This document shows positions 8,659 through 17,255 of a stretch of DNA of 64,000 nucleotides, one piece after another. Each line of letters starts with the position of its first letter. The stretch's first letter is position 1. Location: assembly GCA_016711605.1 (NCBI GenBank), contig JADJSS010000004.1:1-64000 (forward strand), given 5' to 3'. Under the pieces are notes generated by a model, which saw only the letters and a program-made list of their open reading frames with translations, was not told where the DNA came from and did no database searches. This DNA is from Saprospirales bacterium (GTDB taxonomy: Bacteria; Bacteroidota; Bacteroidia; Chitinophagales; JADIYW01). The translations under genes were made by a program, and so were the position numbers.

Positions 8659-10440
8659 ATGAACGAAATACTATTAGACGTAAAAAACTTAGTAACGGAA
8701 TTTAAAACAGAAAATGGCACGCTGCGTGCAGTTGATGACGTTTCGTTTTCAGTAAATAAAGGTGAAGTAATTGGTATCGTTGGTGAATCTGGTTCTGGTA
8801 AATCAGTAACATCGTTATCTATTATGCGTTTAATTCCAAATCCACCAGGAAAAATTATTGGTGGTGAAATCAATTATTATCGCGATGGAAAAACACCAAT
8901 TAATTTAGTCAATATTCCAGATGAGCAAATGCGTGAATTTCGTGGCAACGAAATCTCTATGATTTTTCAAGAACCGATGACATCCTTGAATCCTGTATTT
9001 ACTTGCGGAAATCAAGTAATGGAAGCCATTATGCTCCATCAAAAAGTGTCTAAAAAAGAAGCAGAAGCTAAGACCTTAGATTTATTTGCACAAGTAAAAT
9101 TGCCAGATCCGAAACGTGCGTTAGATGCCTATCCGCATCAACTTTCTGGTGGACAAAAACAACGTGTGATGATTGCCATGGCAATGAGTTGTCAACCGCA
9201 ATTATTGATTGCTGATGAACCTACAACAGCACTCGATGTAACCGTACAAAAAACTATTTTAGAACTAATTAATGAACTGAGCCGCAAAACAGGCATGTCT
9301 ACTATTTTTATTACACATGATTTAGGTGTAATTGCAGAAATTGCTGACAAGGTTGTCGTAATGTATAAAGGTAAAATTGTAGAACAAGGTGCTGTAGTTG
9401 ATATTTTTGAAAATCCAAAACATCCATACACCAAAGGATTGCTGGCTTGCCGACCACCATTGGGCAAACGCTTGAGTAAATTGCCTGTAATTGCTGACTT
9501 TATGGAAGAAAAAGACGGCAACATTATTGAAAAAACTGCCGATATGAATGCGCTGGTAGAAGCGTTTGTTGTAAGCGAAAATCAAACTAAAAAACGATAC
9601 GAAGAGTTGCAATCGCACCAACCAATTTTGCAAGTGAAAAATTTACATACCTGGTTTCCAAACAAAACGAATATTTTTGGAAAAGCTATTGATTATGTGA
9701 AAGCAGTTGATGATGTTTCGTTCGATGTATATGAAGGTGAAACACTAGGTTTGGTTGGTGAAAGTGGTTGCGGAAAAACTACACTTGGTAGAACCATTTT
9801 GCGCTTGGTAGAACCACATAGCGGTAAAGCCATTTTTGATGGAAAAGATATTTTTAATTTAGGTCAAAATGAGTTGAAAGAATTGCGTGAGCACATGCAA
9901 ATTATTTTTCAAGATCCATATTCTTCCTTAAATCCGCGTATGACGATTGGCAACGCAATTATGGAGCCCATGCAAGTGCATAAAAAATACAGCAACGATT
10001 CGGAGCGTAAAGATAAAGTGATTGAGTTGTTGGAAAAAGTAAACATGAAAGCCGAACATTTTATGCGCTATCCGCATGAGTTTTCTGGTGGTCAACGTCA
10101 GCGTATTTGCATTGCACGTGCATTATCGTTGAAACCAAAATTCATTATTTGCGATGAATCGGTTTCTGCATTAGATGTTTCCGTGCAAGCTCAAGTACTG
10201 AATTTACTGATACAATTACGCGAAGAATTTAAGTTTACCTACATCTTTATTTCACATGATTTATCTGTAGTGAAATTTATGAGCGACCGTATGGTAGTAA
10301 TGAATAAAGGCAAGATAGAAGAAATGGGCATTGCTGATGAAATCTACAATAACCCACAAAACGAATACACTAAGAAACTAATTGCTGCCATACCAAAAGG
10401 CAACATCGAAGATATTAAAGCACGGTTTGCGCATTTGTAA
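8659..10440 (+). CDS. Fused ABC transporter ATPase (OppD-OppF / DppD-DppF type)
   Basis: This 593-residue protein consists of two complete ABC ATPase domains. Domain 1 has Walker A GESGSGKS (42-49), signature LSGGQ (162-166), Walker B ending ADEP, and the peptide-transporter C-terminal block HPYTKGLLACRPPLG (256-270). Domain 2 has Walker A GESGCGKT (367-374), FSGGQ (475-479) and CDES. Such double ATPases energise uptake of oligopeptides, dipeptides, nickel or glutathione through OppBC-like permeases. No permease or binding protein lies in this window, so the transporter must be assembled from products of another locus. Confidence 0.92.
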   Translation: MNEILLDVKNLVTEFKTENGTLRAVDDVSFSVNKGEVIGIVGESGSGKSVTSLSIMRLIPNPPGKIIGGEINYYRDGKTPINLVNIPDEQMREFRGNEISMIFQEPMTSLNPVFTCGNQVMEAIMLHQKVSKKEAEAKTLDLFAQVKLPDPKRALDAYPHQLSGGQKQRVMIAMAMSCQPQLLIADEPTTALDVTVQKTILELINELSRKTGMSTIFITHDLGVIAEIADKVVVMYKGKIVEQGAVVDIFENPKHPYTKGLLACRPPLGKRLSKLPVIADFMEEKDGNIIEKTADMNALVEAFVVSENQTKKRYEELQSHQPILQVKNLHTWFPNKTNIFGKAIDYVKAVDDVSFDVYEGETLGLVGESGCGKTTLGRTILRLVEPHSGKAIFDGKDIFNLGQNELKELREHMQIIFQDPYSSLNPRMTIGNAIMEPMQVHKKYSNDSERKDKVIELLEKVNMKAEHFMRYPHEFSGGQRQRICIARALSLKPKFIICDESVSALDVSVQAQVLNLLIQLREEFKFTYIFISHDLSVVKFMSDRMVVMNKGKIEEMGIADEIYNNPQNEYTKKLIAAIPKGNIEDIKARFAHL

Positions 10441-10480
10441 GAAGAATAAATTACCTAAAAATCAATTATCAAAAGCGTTT

Positions 10481-10512
10481 TTTGGCTATTAGCGTTTATC
10501 TTCTTACTTTTA
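10481..10512 (+). promoter_or_regulatory. Candidate Bacteroidota promoter for the carboxylase gene
   Basis: A -33-like TTTG (10481-10484) is followed after 20 bp by TACTTTTA (10505-10512), one base off the TAnnTTTG -7 consensus. The predicted transcript would start at or within a few bases of the ATG at 10517. Confidence 0.45.
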
Positions 10513-10516
10513 CATC

Positions 10517-12142
10517 ATGACAGATATCGATTTTAATCTAAATGAAGACTACATGCGATTGGCTGTAGATGAACTGAAAGCCAAACTCGAAAAAATATAT
10601 CTTGGTGGTGGCCAAAAGAAGATTGATTCCGAACACAAAAAAGGGAAACTCACTGCACGAGAGCGCATCGAATATCTTACCGATAAAAACTCTACTTTCT
10701 TAGAAATTGCTGCTTTAGTTGGCGATGAAATGTATCAGGAAATTGGTGGTTGTCCTTCTGGTGGTGTGGTGGCTGGTATTGGTTATGTTTCTGGTAGACA
10801 ATGCATGATTGTTGCCAACGATGCTACGGTGAAAGCAGGTGCGTGGTTTCCAATAGCTGGAAAAAAGAATTTACGAGCGCAAGAAATTGCGATGGAAAAC
10901 CGTTTGCCTGTTATTTATTTGGTAGATAGTGCAGGTGTTTATTTGCCCTTGCAAGACGAAATTTTTCCTGATAAAGAAAACTTTGGTCGCGTTTTTAGAA
11001 ACAATGCAAAGATGTCATCGATGGGAATTCCGCAAATTTCTGCAATCATGGGTAGCTGTGTGGCTGGTGGTGCATATTTGCCAATTATGAGTGATGAAAG
11101 TATAATTGTCGAAGGAACAGGCAGCATCTTTTTGGCTGGTCCTTATTTAGTGAAATCTGCGATTGGCGAAACGGTTGACAAAGAAACATTAGGTGGCGCA
11201 GAAACACAAACTGCACTTAGTGGCGTTTGCGATTACAAAGTAAAAGACGACAAAGAAGCATTAGATACAATTAAAAAATTAATTGATAAATACGGGAAAT
11301 TTGAAACGGCTGGTTTCGATCGAATCAAACCTAAAAAACCAAAAGCAGTAGAAAAAGAATTGTACGGAATTTTCTCTACCACCAAACCGTATGATGTTCG
11401 CGAAGTAATAAAAAGAATAGTAGATGATTCTGAGTTTACAGAATATAAAGAAGATTACGGTCAAACTATTGTTACTTGTTATGCACGCATAGATGGTTGG
11501 AGTGTTGGCATTGTTGCTAACCAACGTTCTGTTGTAAAAAGCAAAAAAGGTGAAGTACAAATTGGTGGTGTTATCTATTCTGATTCAGCTGACAAAGCTG
11601 CGCGTTTTATTATGTTATGTAATCAGAAAAAAATTCCGTTGTTGTTTATGCAAGATGTTACTGGTTTTATGGTTGGTTCACGAAGCGAACAAGGTGGCAT
11701 TATCAAAGACGGTGCAAAATTGGTAAACGCAGTTTCCAATTCAACCGTTCCGAAATTTACGGTTATCACAGGAAACTCTTACGGCGCAGGCAACTACGCG
11801 ATGTGTGGCAAAGCGTACGATCCACGCTTAATTGTAGCTTGGCCTTCTGCAAAAATTGCAGTAATGGGTGGCGCTCAAGCTGCCAACACTATTTTGCAAA
11901 TGCAAGTTGGAACATTGGAAGCCAAAGGTGCGGAAACAATGAATCCAGAAGAAAAAGCAAAAATCTTAAAAGATATAAAAGATCATTACGACAAAACGAC
12001 TACGCCATATTATGCAGCAGCTCGTTTATGGGTTGATGCTGTGATTGATCCGTTGGAAACACGTAAATGGATTTCTATTGGAATTGAAGCTGCCAACAAT
12101 GCACCTGTAGAGAAGTTTAACGTTGGTGTGATGCAAACGTAA
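10517..12142 (+). CDS. Acyl-CoA carboxylase beta subunit (methylcrotonoyl-CoA carboxylase-like)
   Basis: This 541-residue carboxyltransferase subunit has two crotonase-like halves. The N-terminal half contains GKLTARERIEYL, the acyl-CoA-binding GGCPSGGVVAGIGYV region and VDSAGVYLPLQDEIFPDKENFGR. The last block matches the beta subunit of methylcrotonoyl-CoA carboxylase better than the propionyl-CoA type. The C-terminal half has DVTGFMVGSRSEQGGIIKDGAKLV and GNSYGAGNYAMCGKAYDPRL, which bind carboxybiotin. It transfers CO2 from biotin to an acyl-CoA, as in leucine breakdown. The biotin carboxylase/BCCP partner is not in this window. A leaderless transcript is suggested by the promoter just upstream. 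Confidence 0.88.
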   Translation: MTDIDFNLNEDYMRLAVDELKAKLEKIYLGGGQKKIDSEHKKGKLTARERIEYLTDKNSTFLEIAALVGDEMYQEIGGCPSGGVVAGIGYVSGRQCMIVANDATVKAGAWFPIAGKKNLRAQEIAMENRLPVIYLVDSAGVYLPLQDEIFPDKENFGRVFRNNAKMSSMGIPQISAIMGSCVAGGAYLPIMSDESIIVEGTGSIFLAGPYLVKSAIGETVDKETLGGAETQTALSGVCDYKVKDDKEALDTIKKLIDKYGKFETAGFDRIKPKKPKAVEKELYGIFSTTKPYDVREVIKRIVDDSEFTEYKEDYGQTIVTCYARIDGWSVGIVANQRSVVKSKKGEVQIGGVIYSDSADKAARFIMLCNQKKIPLLFMQDVTGFMVGSRSEQGGIIKDGAKLVNAVSNSTVPKFTVITGNSYGAGNYAMCGKAYDPRLIVAWPSAKIAVMGGAQAANTILQMQVGTLEAKGAETMNPEEKAKILKDIKDHYDKTTTPYYAAARLWVDAVIDPLETRKWISIGIEAANNAPVEKFNVGVMQT

Positions 12143-12218
12143 TTAAAAACTATTTAAATAAAATAACATTTTTCTAAAACGAAAAAGACTAATTTCACGA
12201 ACTACAAATTCAAAAAAA

Positions 12219-12668
12219 ATGAAAAAATATCTATTCTTACTTTTATTACCAATTGCAATTTTTTCATGTAAGAAAAATACTACTGATTACACAGAAATTG
12301 ACAGAGCAATTATTAGACAATACATAATAGACAGCAGTTTAGTAGCAGATTCTACTGCTTCAGGTTTGTTTTATGTGATAGCAGACTCAGGTACAGGTCG
12401 TGTTCCTAATATCAATTCATTTGTAACTGTTGGTTATAGAGGTTATTTAACAGATGGAAAAGTATTTGACCAAACTGCTGGTGCACCTGTAGAATTTAAG
12501 CTTTCAAGCTTAGTTGTTGGCTGGCAAGAAGGTTTGCCATTGATTAAAAATAATGGTAAAATAAAATTATTAATTCCATCTGCATTAGGATATAAAGATC
12601 AGGAAATTACATCAATACCTAAAAATTCAGTATTGATTTTCGATATTTCATTGGTTGGTGTTCGATAA
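12219..12668 (+). CDS. FKBP-type peptidyl-prolyl isomerase lipoprotein
   Basis: This 149-residue protein begins with a lipoprotein signal peptide (MKKYLFLLLLPIAIFSC, lipidated Cys17). After an acidic linker comes an FKBP domain: VTVGYRGYLTDGKVFDQT, then PVEFKLSSLVVGWQEGLPLIKNNGKIKLLIPSALGY, and ILIFDISLVGV-type strands. FKBPs catalyse proline cis-trans isomerisation and help fold periplasmic or outer-membrane proteins. Small outer-membrane lipoprotein FKBPs are common in Bacteroidota and often act near gliding/T9SS machinery, but no such link is visible here. It precedes the GT-C-like gene by 24 bp and may share its transcript. Confidence 0.88.
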   Translation: MKKYLFLLLLPIAIFSCKKNTTDYTEIDRAIIRQYIIDSSLVADSTASGLFYVIADSGTGRVPNINSFVTVGYRGYLTDGKVFDQTAGAPVEFKLSSLVVGWQEGLPLIKNNGKIKLLIPSALGYKDQEITSIPKNSVLIFDISLVGVR

Positions 12669-12692
12669 TCAATTCCATTATTATTTACAGAT

Positions 12693-14236
12693 ATGACAAA
12701 AAACAACAGAACAGATATTCTTTTTGTCATTTTAACAGCTTTTATTTGCCAATTTCTTTTTTCTGCATATGGTTTCAATCCAACGGATGAAGGATTTGTG
12801 TTGTCTGCAACGAATCGTGTGTTGCATGGACAAATTCCGCACGTAGATTTTTCTTCTGTTCGACCACTTGGTTATGCCTTTTTGCATATTCCAGAATTGC
12901 TTTTTTCTGAAAATTATTTCTTTTTAATTTCTCGATTTGTGTTTTGGTTAGAACAAATTTTAATTGCTTTTTTATGGATTCGCTTTGTAATTAATTTTAC
13001 AAAAACTGAAATTTCATTACTAAACAAATACACGCTTGTTATCGTGTGTTTTATATTCAATGTACATTATTTTCCTTGTTCAGTGTTACATACTATTGAT
13101 GGTTTATTGATGTGTATGATTGGTTTGAATTTTATTATTTCAGAAAAAAAATACGCTTTTGTTGGTTTCTTTTTTATTGGATTTGCGTCTTTGTGCAAGC
13201 AGAATTATTTAGTGATTTTGCCGTTCACTTTATTTTTATTTGGAAGAAGAAAAATAGTTTCAAATACCATAATTGGATTTTTGCCTATTGCGCTATACAT
13301 CAGTATTATCAGTTACTTTGGCGGTTTTGAAGATTTAAGAACACAACTTTCCGGACATAATGAATTATTGAAAGTAGGTGTGTTTGCTTATGTTTTAAAT
13401 CCATTAATTTACGTTGGAATAATTGGTGTTTATATTTATAATCAACTAAAAATAAACAAGATTTATTTGGCAATTGCTTTACTTGTTTTCGCTATTGTAT
13501 TTTTATCAACCAATCATTATCACGGAAAATTTGGATTCGTTTTTATTGGAATTATTATTGGCGATTTAATTTATAAAGCACAAAAAAAAGAATTAATAAC
13601 GATTCCATTTATAACGTTACTAATTGGTTGGTGTGTTTCTATTTCTGTTGGTTATAATTCACCAGCATTGTTTATTGGCGGAATTATTTCTCTGTTTCTT
13701 TTGAATATTTTTAATCAAAAAAATCAACTGATAAAATACTTTTTACATTCGTTTTAATTTCATGTATTTCGTTCTATTTCGTTCGAACACAAAACATCTA
13801 TCGTGATTTACCAGCCAAAAATTTAACCTATAAATTAGATGGTATTGTAGAAGGTGCTTGTGGAATTAAAACCAATCTTACTACTTATAAAGTTTTGGTA
13901 GAATTAAATCTTTTGAAAAAGAAATATCCAAACATACTGGTGTTACCAGATTTTACAGCATGTAATATTCTTCATTCACATCAATCCAAAATATTAACGG
14001 AATGGCCAAATAAAACAGAAATTCCGAATGAAAAAATATTGCAAAAAGTAGTTTCAAAAATAGGAAATGATTCTTCATTAATTTTCGCAATTGCTACTTA
14101 TCAAACTGCTAAACTACAAGATAGTTTACTTCGTATTCCAAACAACGGTTTAGATTATCCAATTATTCGTTTCGCTAAAAACAATTCCACCAAAAGCGAA
14201 GATTATAACTATTTTGAGATTTACAAGTCGAAGTAA
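12693..14236 (+). CDS. Multi-pass membrane protein, GT-C glycosyltransferase-like (one frameshift)
   Basis: The first part (12693-13757) has about ten membrane helices and an N-terminal loop with N-P-T-D-E-G followed by H-G-Q-I-P-H-V-D-F, resembling the acidic catalytic loop of GT-C (ArnT/PMT-like) lipid-linked sugar transferases. The frame breaks at a T5 run (13740-13744). Adding one T continues the last helix (FTFVLISCISFYFV) into a periplasmic C-terminal domain ending at 14236 (LPDFTACNILHSHQSK, KTEIPNEKILQKV). The restored length is about 514 residues. The function is inferred only from topology and the DE motif; a transporter or unknown enzyme is also possible. Confidence 0.6.
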
Positions 14237-14261
14237 AAAACTTTCATTTTCATTCAAACTT

Positions 14262-14831
14262 TCACTTTCCATCATTCCATCTATAACTTTCATTTTCAAA
14301 ACCACATAAATCAATTACTCTGTCAATTACAGTTGCTGCAACATCTTCTATTGTTTGCGGTTTGCTATAAAAACTCGGCGTGGCTGGACAAATAATTCCA
14401 CCAGCTTCCGTTATGGTTTTCATATTGTTGATTTGAATTAAATTATAAGGTGTTTCACGAGCAACTAAAATTAATTTTCGTCTTTCTTTTAAAATTACAT
14501 CTGCAGCACGTGTCGTCAAATCGTTAGAAATTCCAGCTGCAATTCTGCCTAAAGTTCCCATCGAACACGGACAAATAATCATCGTATCATATTTTGCAGA
14601 ACCAGATGCAAACGGAGCCATAAAATCATTCTTGTCATAAAATTGAAATGGATAATTTGCATAATCTTCTGTGTCTAATTCATGCTTCCAAACTGTTTTT
14701 GCATTGTCACTCATTATTATTCCAATCTTTTCAATCTGATTGTTAATACGTAATAACTTGTCAAACAGCACCTTAGCGTAAATTGATCCACTGGCACCTG
14801 TAACCGAAATAACTATTTTCCTTTTCAACAT
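14262..14831 (-). CDS. ubiX: Flavin prenyltransferase UbiX
   Basis: This 189-residue protein begins KRKIVISVTGASGSIYAKVLFDKLL, the FMN-binding start of UbiX/Pad1. It retains PCSMGTLGRIAAGISNDLTTRAADVILKERRKLILVARETPYN, the prenyl/phosphate-binding region. UbiX makes prenylated FMN, the cofactor of UbiD-type decarboxylases used in quinone and aromatic-acid metabolism. The C-terminal end (FENESYRWNDGK) is encoded by a tract rich in GAAAGT-type words (14240-14300), the same dispersed repeat seen inside valS and the 34271 gene. The last residues are therefore probably a repeat-derived extension. No ubiD gene is adjacent. Confidence 0.92.
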   Translation of the reverse strand: MLKRKIVISVTGASGSIYAKVLFDKLLRINNQIEKIGIIMSDNAKTVWKHELDTEDYANYPFQFYDKNDFMAPFASGSAKYDTMIICPCSMGTLGRIAAGISNDLTTRAADVILKERRKLILVARETPYNLIQINNMKTITEAGGIICPATPSFYSKPQTIEDVAATVIDRVIDLCGFENESYRWNDGK

Positions 14832-14869
14832 TTATTTTTATACTTTTACATTTATATCAAAGTTGGTAT

Positions 14870-14877
14870 TAAATTTG
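14870..14877 (+). promoter_or_regulatory. -7 box (TAAATTTG) for the thioredoxin-like operon
   Basis: TAAATTTG fits the Bacteroidota TAnnTTTG consensus and lies 27 bp before the ATG at 14905. No clean TTTG was found about 20 bp upstream, only T-rich sequence. It probably drives the two thioredoxin-like genes. Confidence 0.5.
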
Positions 14878-14904
14878 CAATACTCATAAGAAAACAAAAA
14901 AAAG

Positions 14905-15453
14905 ATGAAAAAGTTAAATAAAATTTGGTTGTTTCTTGTAGTTGCATTACTAAGCATTACAAAATTTGCTGATGCAAAAACAGAATTAACTAGTTCAACT
15001 GAAGTTAAATGGACAACATTTGACAAAGTTTTAGAAGAAGCAAAAGCTGGAAACAAAAAATTTATTTTAGTTGATTTATATACCGACTGGTGTGGTTGGT
15101 GTAAAAAAATGGATGAAAATGTTTTTAATGAAGCTTCTATTTCTACTGAATTAAACGCAGATTTTGCTGCCGTAAAATTTAATGCAGAAACTGCAGAACC
15201 AGTTGTATTTAAAGGCAAAACATATACATTCACTAAAGACGGACAACGTGGTGCAAATCAGTTGGCTTTAGAATTAGGTAAAGTAGGTAATAAATTAGGT
15301 TATCCAACAATTGTTATATTAGATGTAGAAGGAAAAAAACTACAAGCATTTCCTGGCTATAAAGATGTTCAAACAATGTCAGTGATCTTAAATTATTTTA
15401 AAAGCGAAAGCTATAAAAAAATGGATTTTCAACAATTTCAATCTGGTCAATAA
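14905..15453 (+). CDS. Exported thioredoxin-like protein (CGWC)
   Basis: This 182-residue protein has an N-terminal signal peptide (to about residue 24, ending ADA) and a thioredoxin fold with the active site D-W-C63-G-W-C66-K-K-M. The downstream KLGYPTIVILDVEGK strand contains the cis-proline (Y-P-T). The CGWC sequence and the D/W/C-G-W-C-K-x-M context match the DsbD-gamma/DUF255-related thioredoxins that act in the periplasm. It is followed 17 bp later by a paralogue, forming a tandem pair that is presumably cotranscribed. The likely role is reduction or isomerisation of disulfides; the partner protein is unknown. Confidence 0.85.
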   Translation: MKKLNKIWLFLVVALLSITKFADAKTELTSSTEVKWTTFDKVLEEAKAGNKKFILVDLYTDWCGWCKKMDENVFNEASISTELNADFAAVKFNAETAEPVVFKGKTYTFTKDGQRGANQLALELGKVGNKLGYPTIVILDVEGKKLQAFPGYKDVQTMSVILNYFKSESYKKMDFQQFQSGQ

Positions 15454-15470
15454 AAACTATATACGTAACA

Positions 15471-16136
15471 ATGAACACAATTAAAATAAAATTATTCTTG
15501 CCAATGCTTTTCACAGTATTGGCAATTTCTTGTTTTGCAACTGGCAATACCAAACCAAAACCCAAAAGTAAAACAACTACAACAACTACTGCAAAACTAG
15601 TTAAAACTGAAACAACAACAGTTGCTAAAATCGAGACAGCTGAAAAAAAAATCAAGTGGTTAACTTGGGAACAAATGGTAAAATTGAATGAAAAAAATCC
15701 AAAGAAAATATTTATTGATTTTTATACTTCGTGGTGTGGTTGGTGCAAAGTTATGGACAAAAATACCTTTGAAGATACAATAGTTGCAGAAATTATGATG
15801 AAAGATTTTTATTGCGTAAAATTTGATGCAGAACGAAAAGATACAATCACTTTTTTAAATAAACAATGGCCTTGGATTGCAGGTGGTCGTGGTGGTTACC
15901 ATACATTAGCTGCTTATTTTATGCAAAACCAACTTTCTTACCCAACTTTTTGTGTGCTAACATCAAAATTTGAATTAATTTCACCACTAAAAGGTTATAT
16001 CGCAGTTCCACAATTTGAACCAACTATAAGTTTTTTAGCACAAGATTTTTGGATGCCATCTAAAAATAAAAATATTGAAACGTACAAACAAGAATATAAA
16101 AGTCCGAGAACAACACCTTGGGTTCAACCACAATAA
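15471..16136 (+). CDS. Exported thioredoxin-like protein, paralogue with Thr-rich linker
   Basis: This 221-residue paralogue of the preceding gene has a signal segment (residues 5-22, possibly with lipidated Cys21) and a threonine/lysine-rich low-complexity linker (about 25-55). Its thioredoxin domain has the active site S-W-C89-G-W-C92-K-V-M and a cis-proline in LSYPTFCVL. The C-terminal tail (about 190-221) is unique. It lies 17 bp after the first thioredoxin-like gene and is followed by a terminator at 16148-16173, so the two form a small operon. The linker suggests tethering of the domain away from a membrane. Confidence 0.83.
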   Translation: MNTIKIKLFLPMLFTVLAISCFATGNTKPKPKSKTTTTTTAKLVKTETTTVAKIETAEKKIKWLTWEQMVKLNEKNPKKIFIDFYTSWCGWCKVMDKNTFEDTIVAEIMMKDFYCVKFDAERKDTITFLNKQWPWIAGGRGGYHTLAAYFMQNQLSYPTFCVLTSKFELISPLKGYIAVPQFEPTISFLAQDFWMPSKNKNIETYKQEYKSPRTTPWVQPQ

Positions 16137-16147
16137 AATATAACTTG

Positions 16148-16173
16148 AAAGCTACTTTCCAGTAGCTTTTTTT
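16148..16173 (+). terminator. Rho-independent terminator
   Basis: The stem AAAGCTACT/AGTAGCTTT with a 4-base loop is followed by a run of seven Ts, 12 bp after the second thioredoxin-like gene. It separates that operon from the TraB/GumN gene. Confidence 0.88.
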
Positions 16174-16184
16174 ATTTTCAAAAT

Positions 16185-17114
16185 ATGAAGAAGATTATAC
16201 TTGTTTCCACTTTTTCCTTTTTTTGCTTGCTTGTATTTGCCGCAAACAAAAAGAAAGGAACTATTGCTACTAATTCCGAAAACAATAAAATAAAACTGGA
16301 TGAACCTTTAAAGACAAATAACTCATTGCTTTGGCAAATTTCTGGAAACGGATTGAAAAAAGCATCGTACTTATTTGGTACCATACATGAAATTAATTCA
16401 GCTGATTTTTATCTTGGAAAAAATGCATTGAAAAAAATTAAAAATTCAGATGAAATTATTCTGGAAGTTGACTTAAATAAAGTGGATGTTTTAAAATTAG
16501 CACAAGCAAGTATGTTGCCTGATAATAAAACAATTAAAGATTATTTATCTGATACAGATTACCTTTCTTTGAAAAAATTCATGAAAGATACATTGAAAAT
16601 AAATAGCTATAATTTCGATGGTTCTTATGCAAAAATGAAACCTTTCTTTTTAGAACAACTTATCTTTTCAAATACAACAGATGATAAGCTATATTATGAA
16701 CTAGAAATAAAAAAAATAGCAGACGATAAAAATATTGCACAATCTGGTTTGGAAACGATGACAGAACAATTAGAATTTTTAGATGAGATTCCAATTAAAG
16801 ATCAATTGGAAAGTATTTTAAAAACAATAAAAAATTATTCTGTTGAAAATAATAAATTCAACCAGTTGATAGATAATTATAAAAAGCAAGATCTTGCTGC
16901 ATTAAATAAAGCATTTGAGGAAGAAGAAGATACTGTTTTAAAACAAAAATTAGTCGACAAACGCAATGCCAATTGGATTCCCAAAATAATAGCAAATATA
17001 CAATCTAAATCATGTTTCATAGCTGTTGGTGCAGGTCATCTTGCAGGTGAAAATGGTTTAATTAATCTACTCAAAAAACAAGGTTATACTGTTGAGCCAA
17101 TTTCAACTAATTAA
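16185..17114 (+). CDS. TraB/GumN family protein
   Basis: This 309-residue exported protein (signal peptide 1-19, ending FAANKK) carries the two family landmarks. These are the N-terminal S-Y-L-F-G-T-I-H-E block (about residues 62-70) and the C-terminal VGAGHLAGENGLINLLKKQGYTVEPI block. The conserved H and E/D residues support a predicted metal-dependent hydrolase fold (Tiki/TraB relatives include proteases), but the biochemical role in bacteria is not established. It follows two exported thioredoxin-like proteins; the terminator between them implies a separate transcript. Confidence 0.85.
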   Translation: MKKIILVSTFSFFCLLVFAANKKKGTIATNSENNKIKLDEPLKTNNSLLWQISGNGLKKASYLFGTIHEINSADFYLGKNALKKIKNSDEIILEVDLNKVDVLKLAQASMLPDNKTIKDYLSDTDYLSLKKFMKDTLKINSYNFDGSYAKMKPFFLEQLIFSNTTDDKLYYELEIKKIADDKNIAQSGLETMTEQLEFLDEIPIKDQLESILKTIKNYSVENNKFNQLIDNYKKQDLAALNKAFEEEEDTVLKQKLVDKRNANWIPKIIANIQSKSCFIAVGAGHLAGENGLINLLKKQGYTVEPISTN

Positions 17115-17129
17115 CTGATAAAAAATAAT

Positions 17130-17166
17130 TGACTGTTAACAATGAACGATTAACAATTAATAGTTG
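17130..17166. repeat. Intergenic word tract (ttaacaatgaacgattaacaatt-type)
   Basis: This short stretch of imperfectly repeated words (gttaacaatgaac, gattaacaatt, taatagttgtc) sits before the valS promoter. It is the same style as other spacers in the window and has no coding potential. Confidence 0.4.
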
Positions 17167-17182
17167 TCAAATAACATTTTTG

Positions 17183-17190
17183 TATTTTTG
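17183..17190 (+). promoter_or_regulatory. -7 box (TATTTTTG) of valS
   Basis: TATTTTTG fits TAnnTTTG, with TTG at 17164-17166 about 16 bp upstream as a weak -33 element. The predicted start of transcription (about 17195) falls in the left arm of the inverted repeat at 17192-17234, so the mRNA would begin with a strong hairpin. Confidence 0.5.
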
Positions 17191-17191
17191 C

Positions 17192-17234
17192 ATACAAGAC
17201 CTTCAAAGTTTTTAAAACCTTGAAGGTCTTGTAT
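17192..17234. repeat. 15-bp inverted repeat in the valS leader
   Basis: The arms ATACAAGACCTTCAA (17192-17206) and TTGAAGGTCTTGTAT (17220-17234) are perfectly complementary around a 13-base AT-rich loop. Palindromes of the form GACCTTcaa...ttgAAGGTC recur widely in Bacteroidota genomes as dispersed elements. This one lies between the predicted start of transcription and the valS ATG at 17256. Confidence 0.75.
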
Positions 17235-17255
17235 AAATCGCAACTTGAAATCAAC

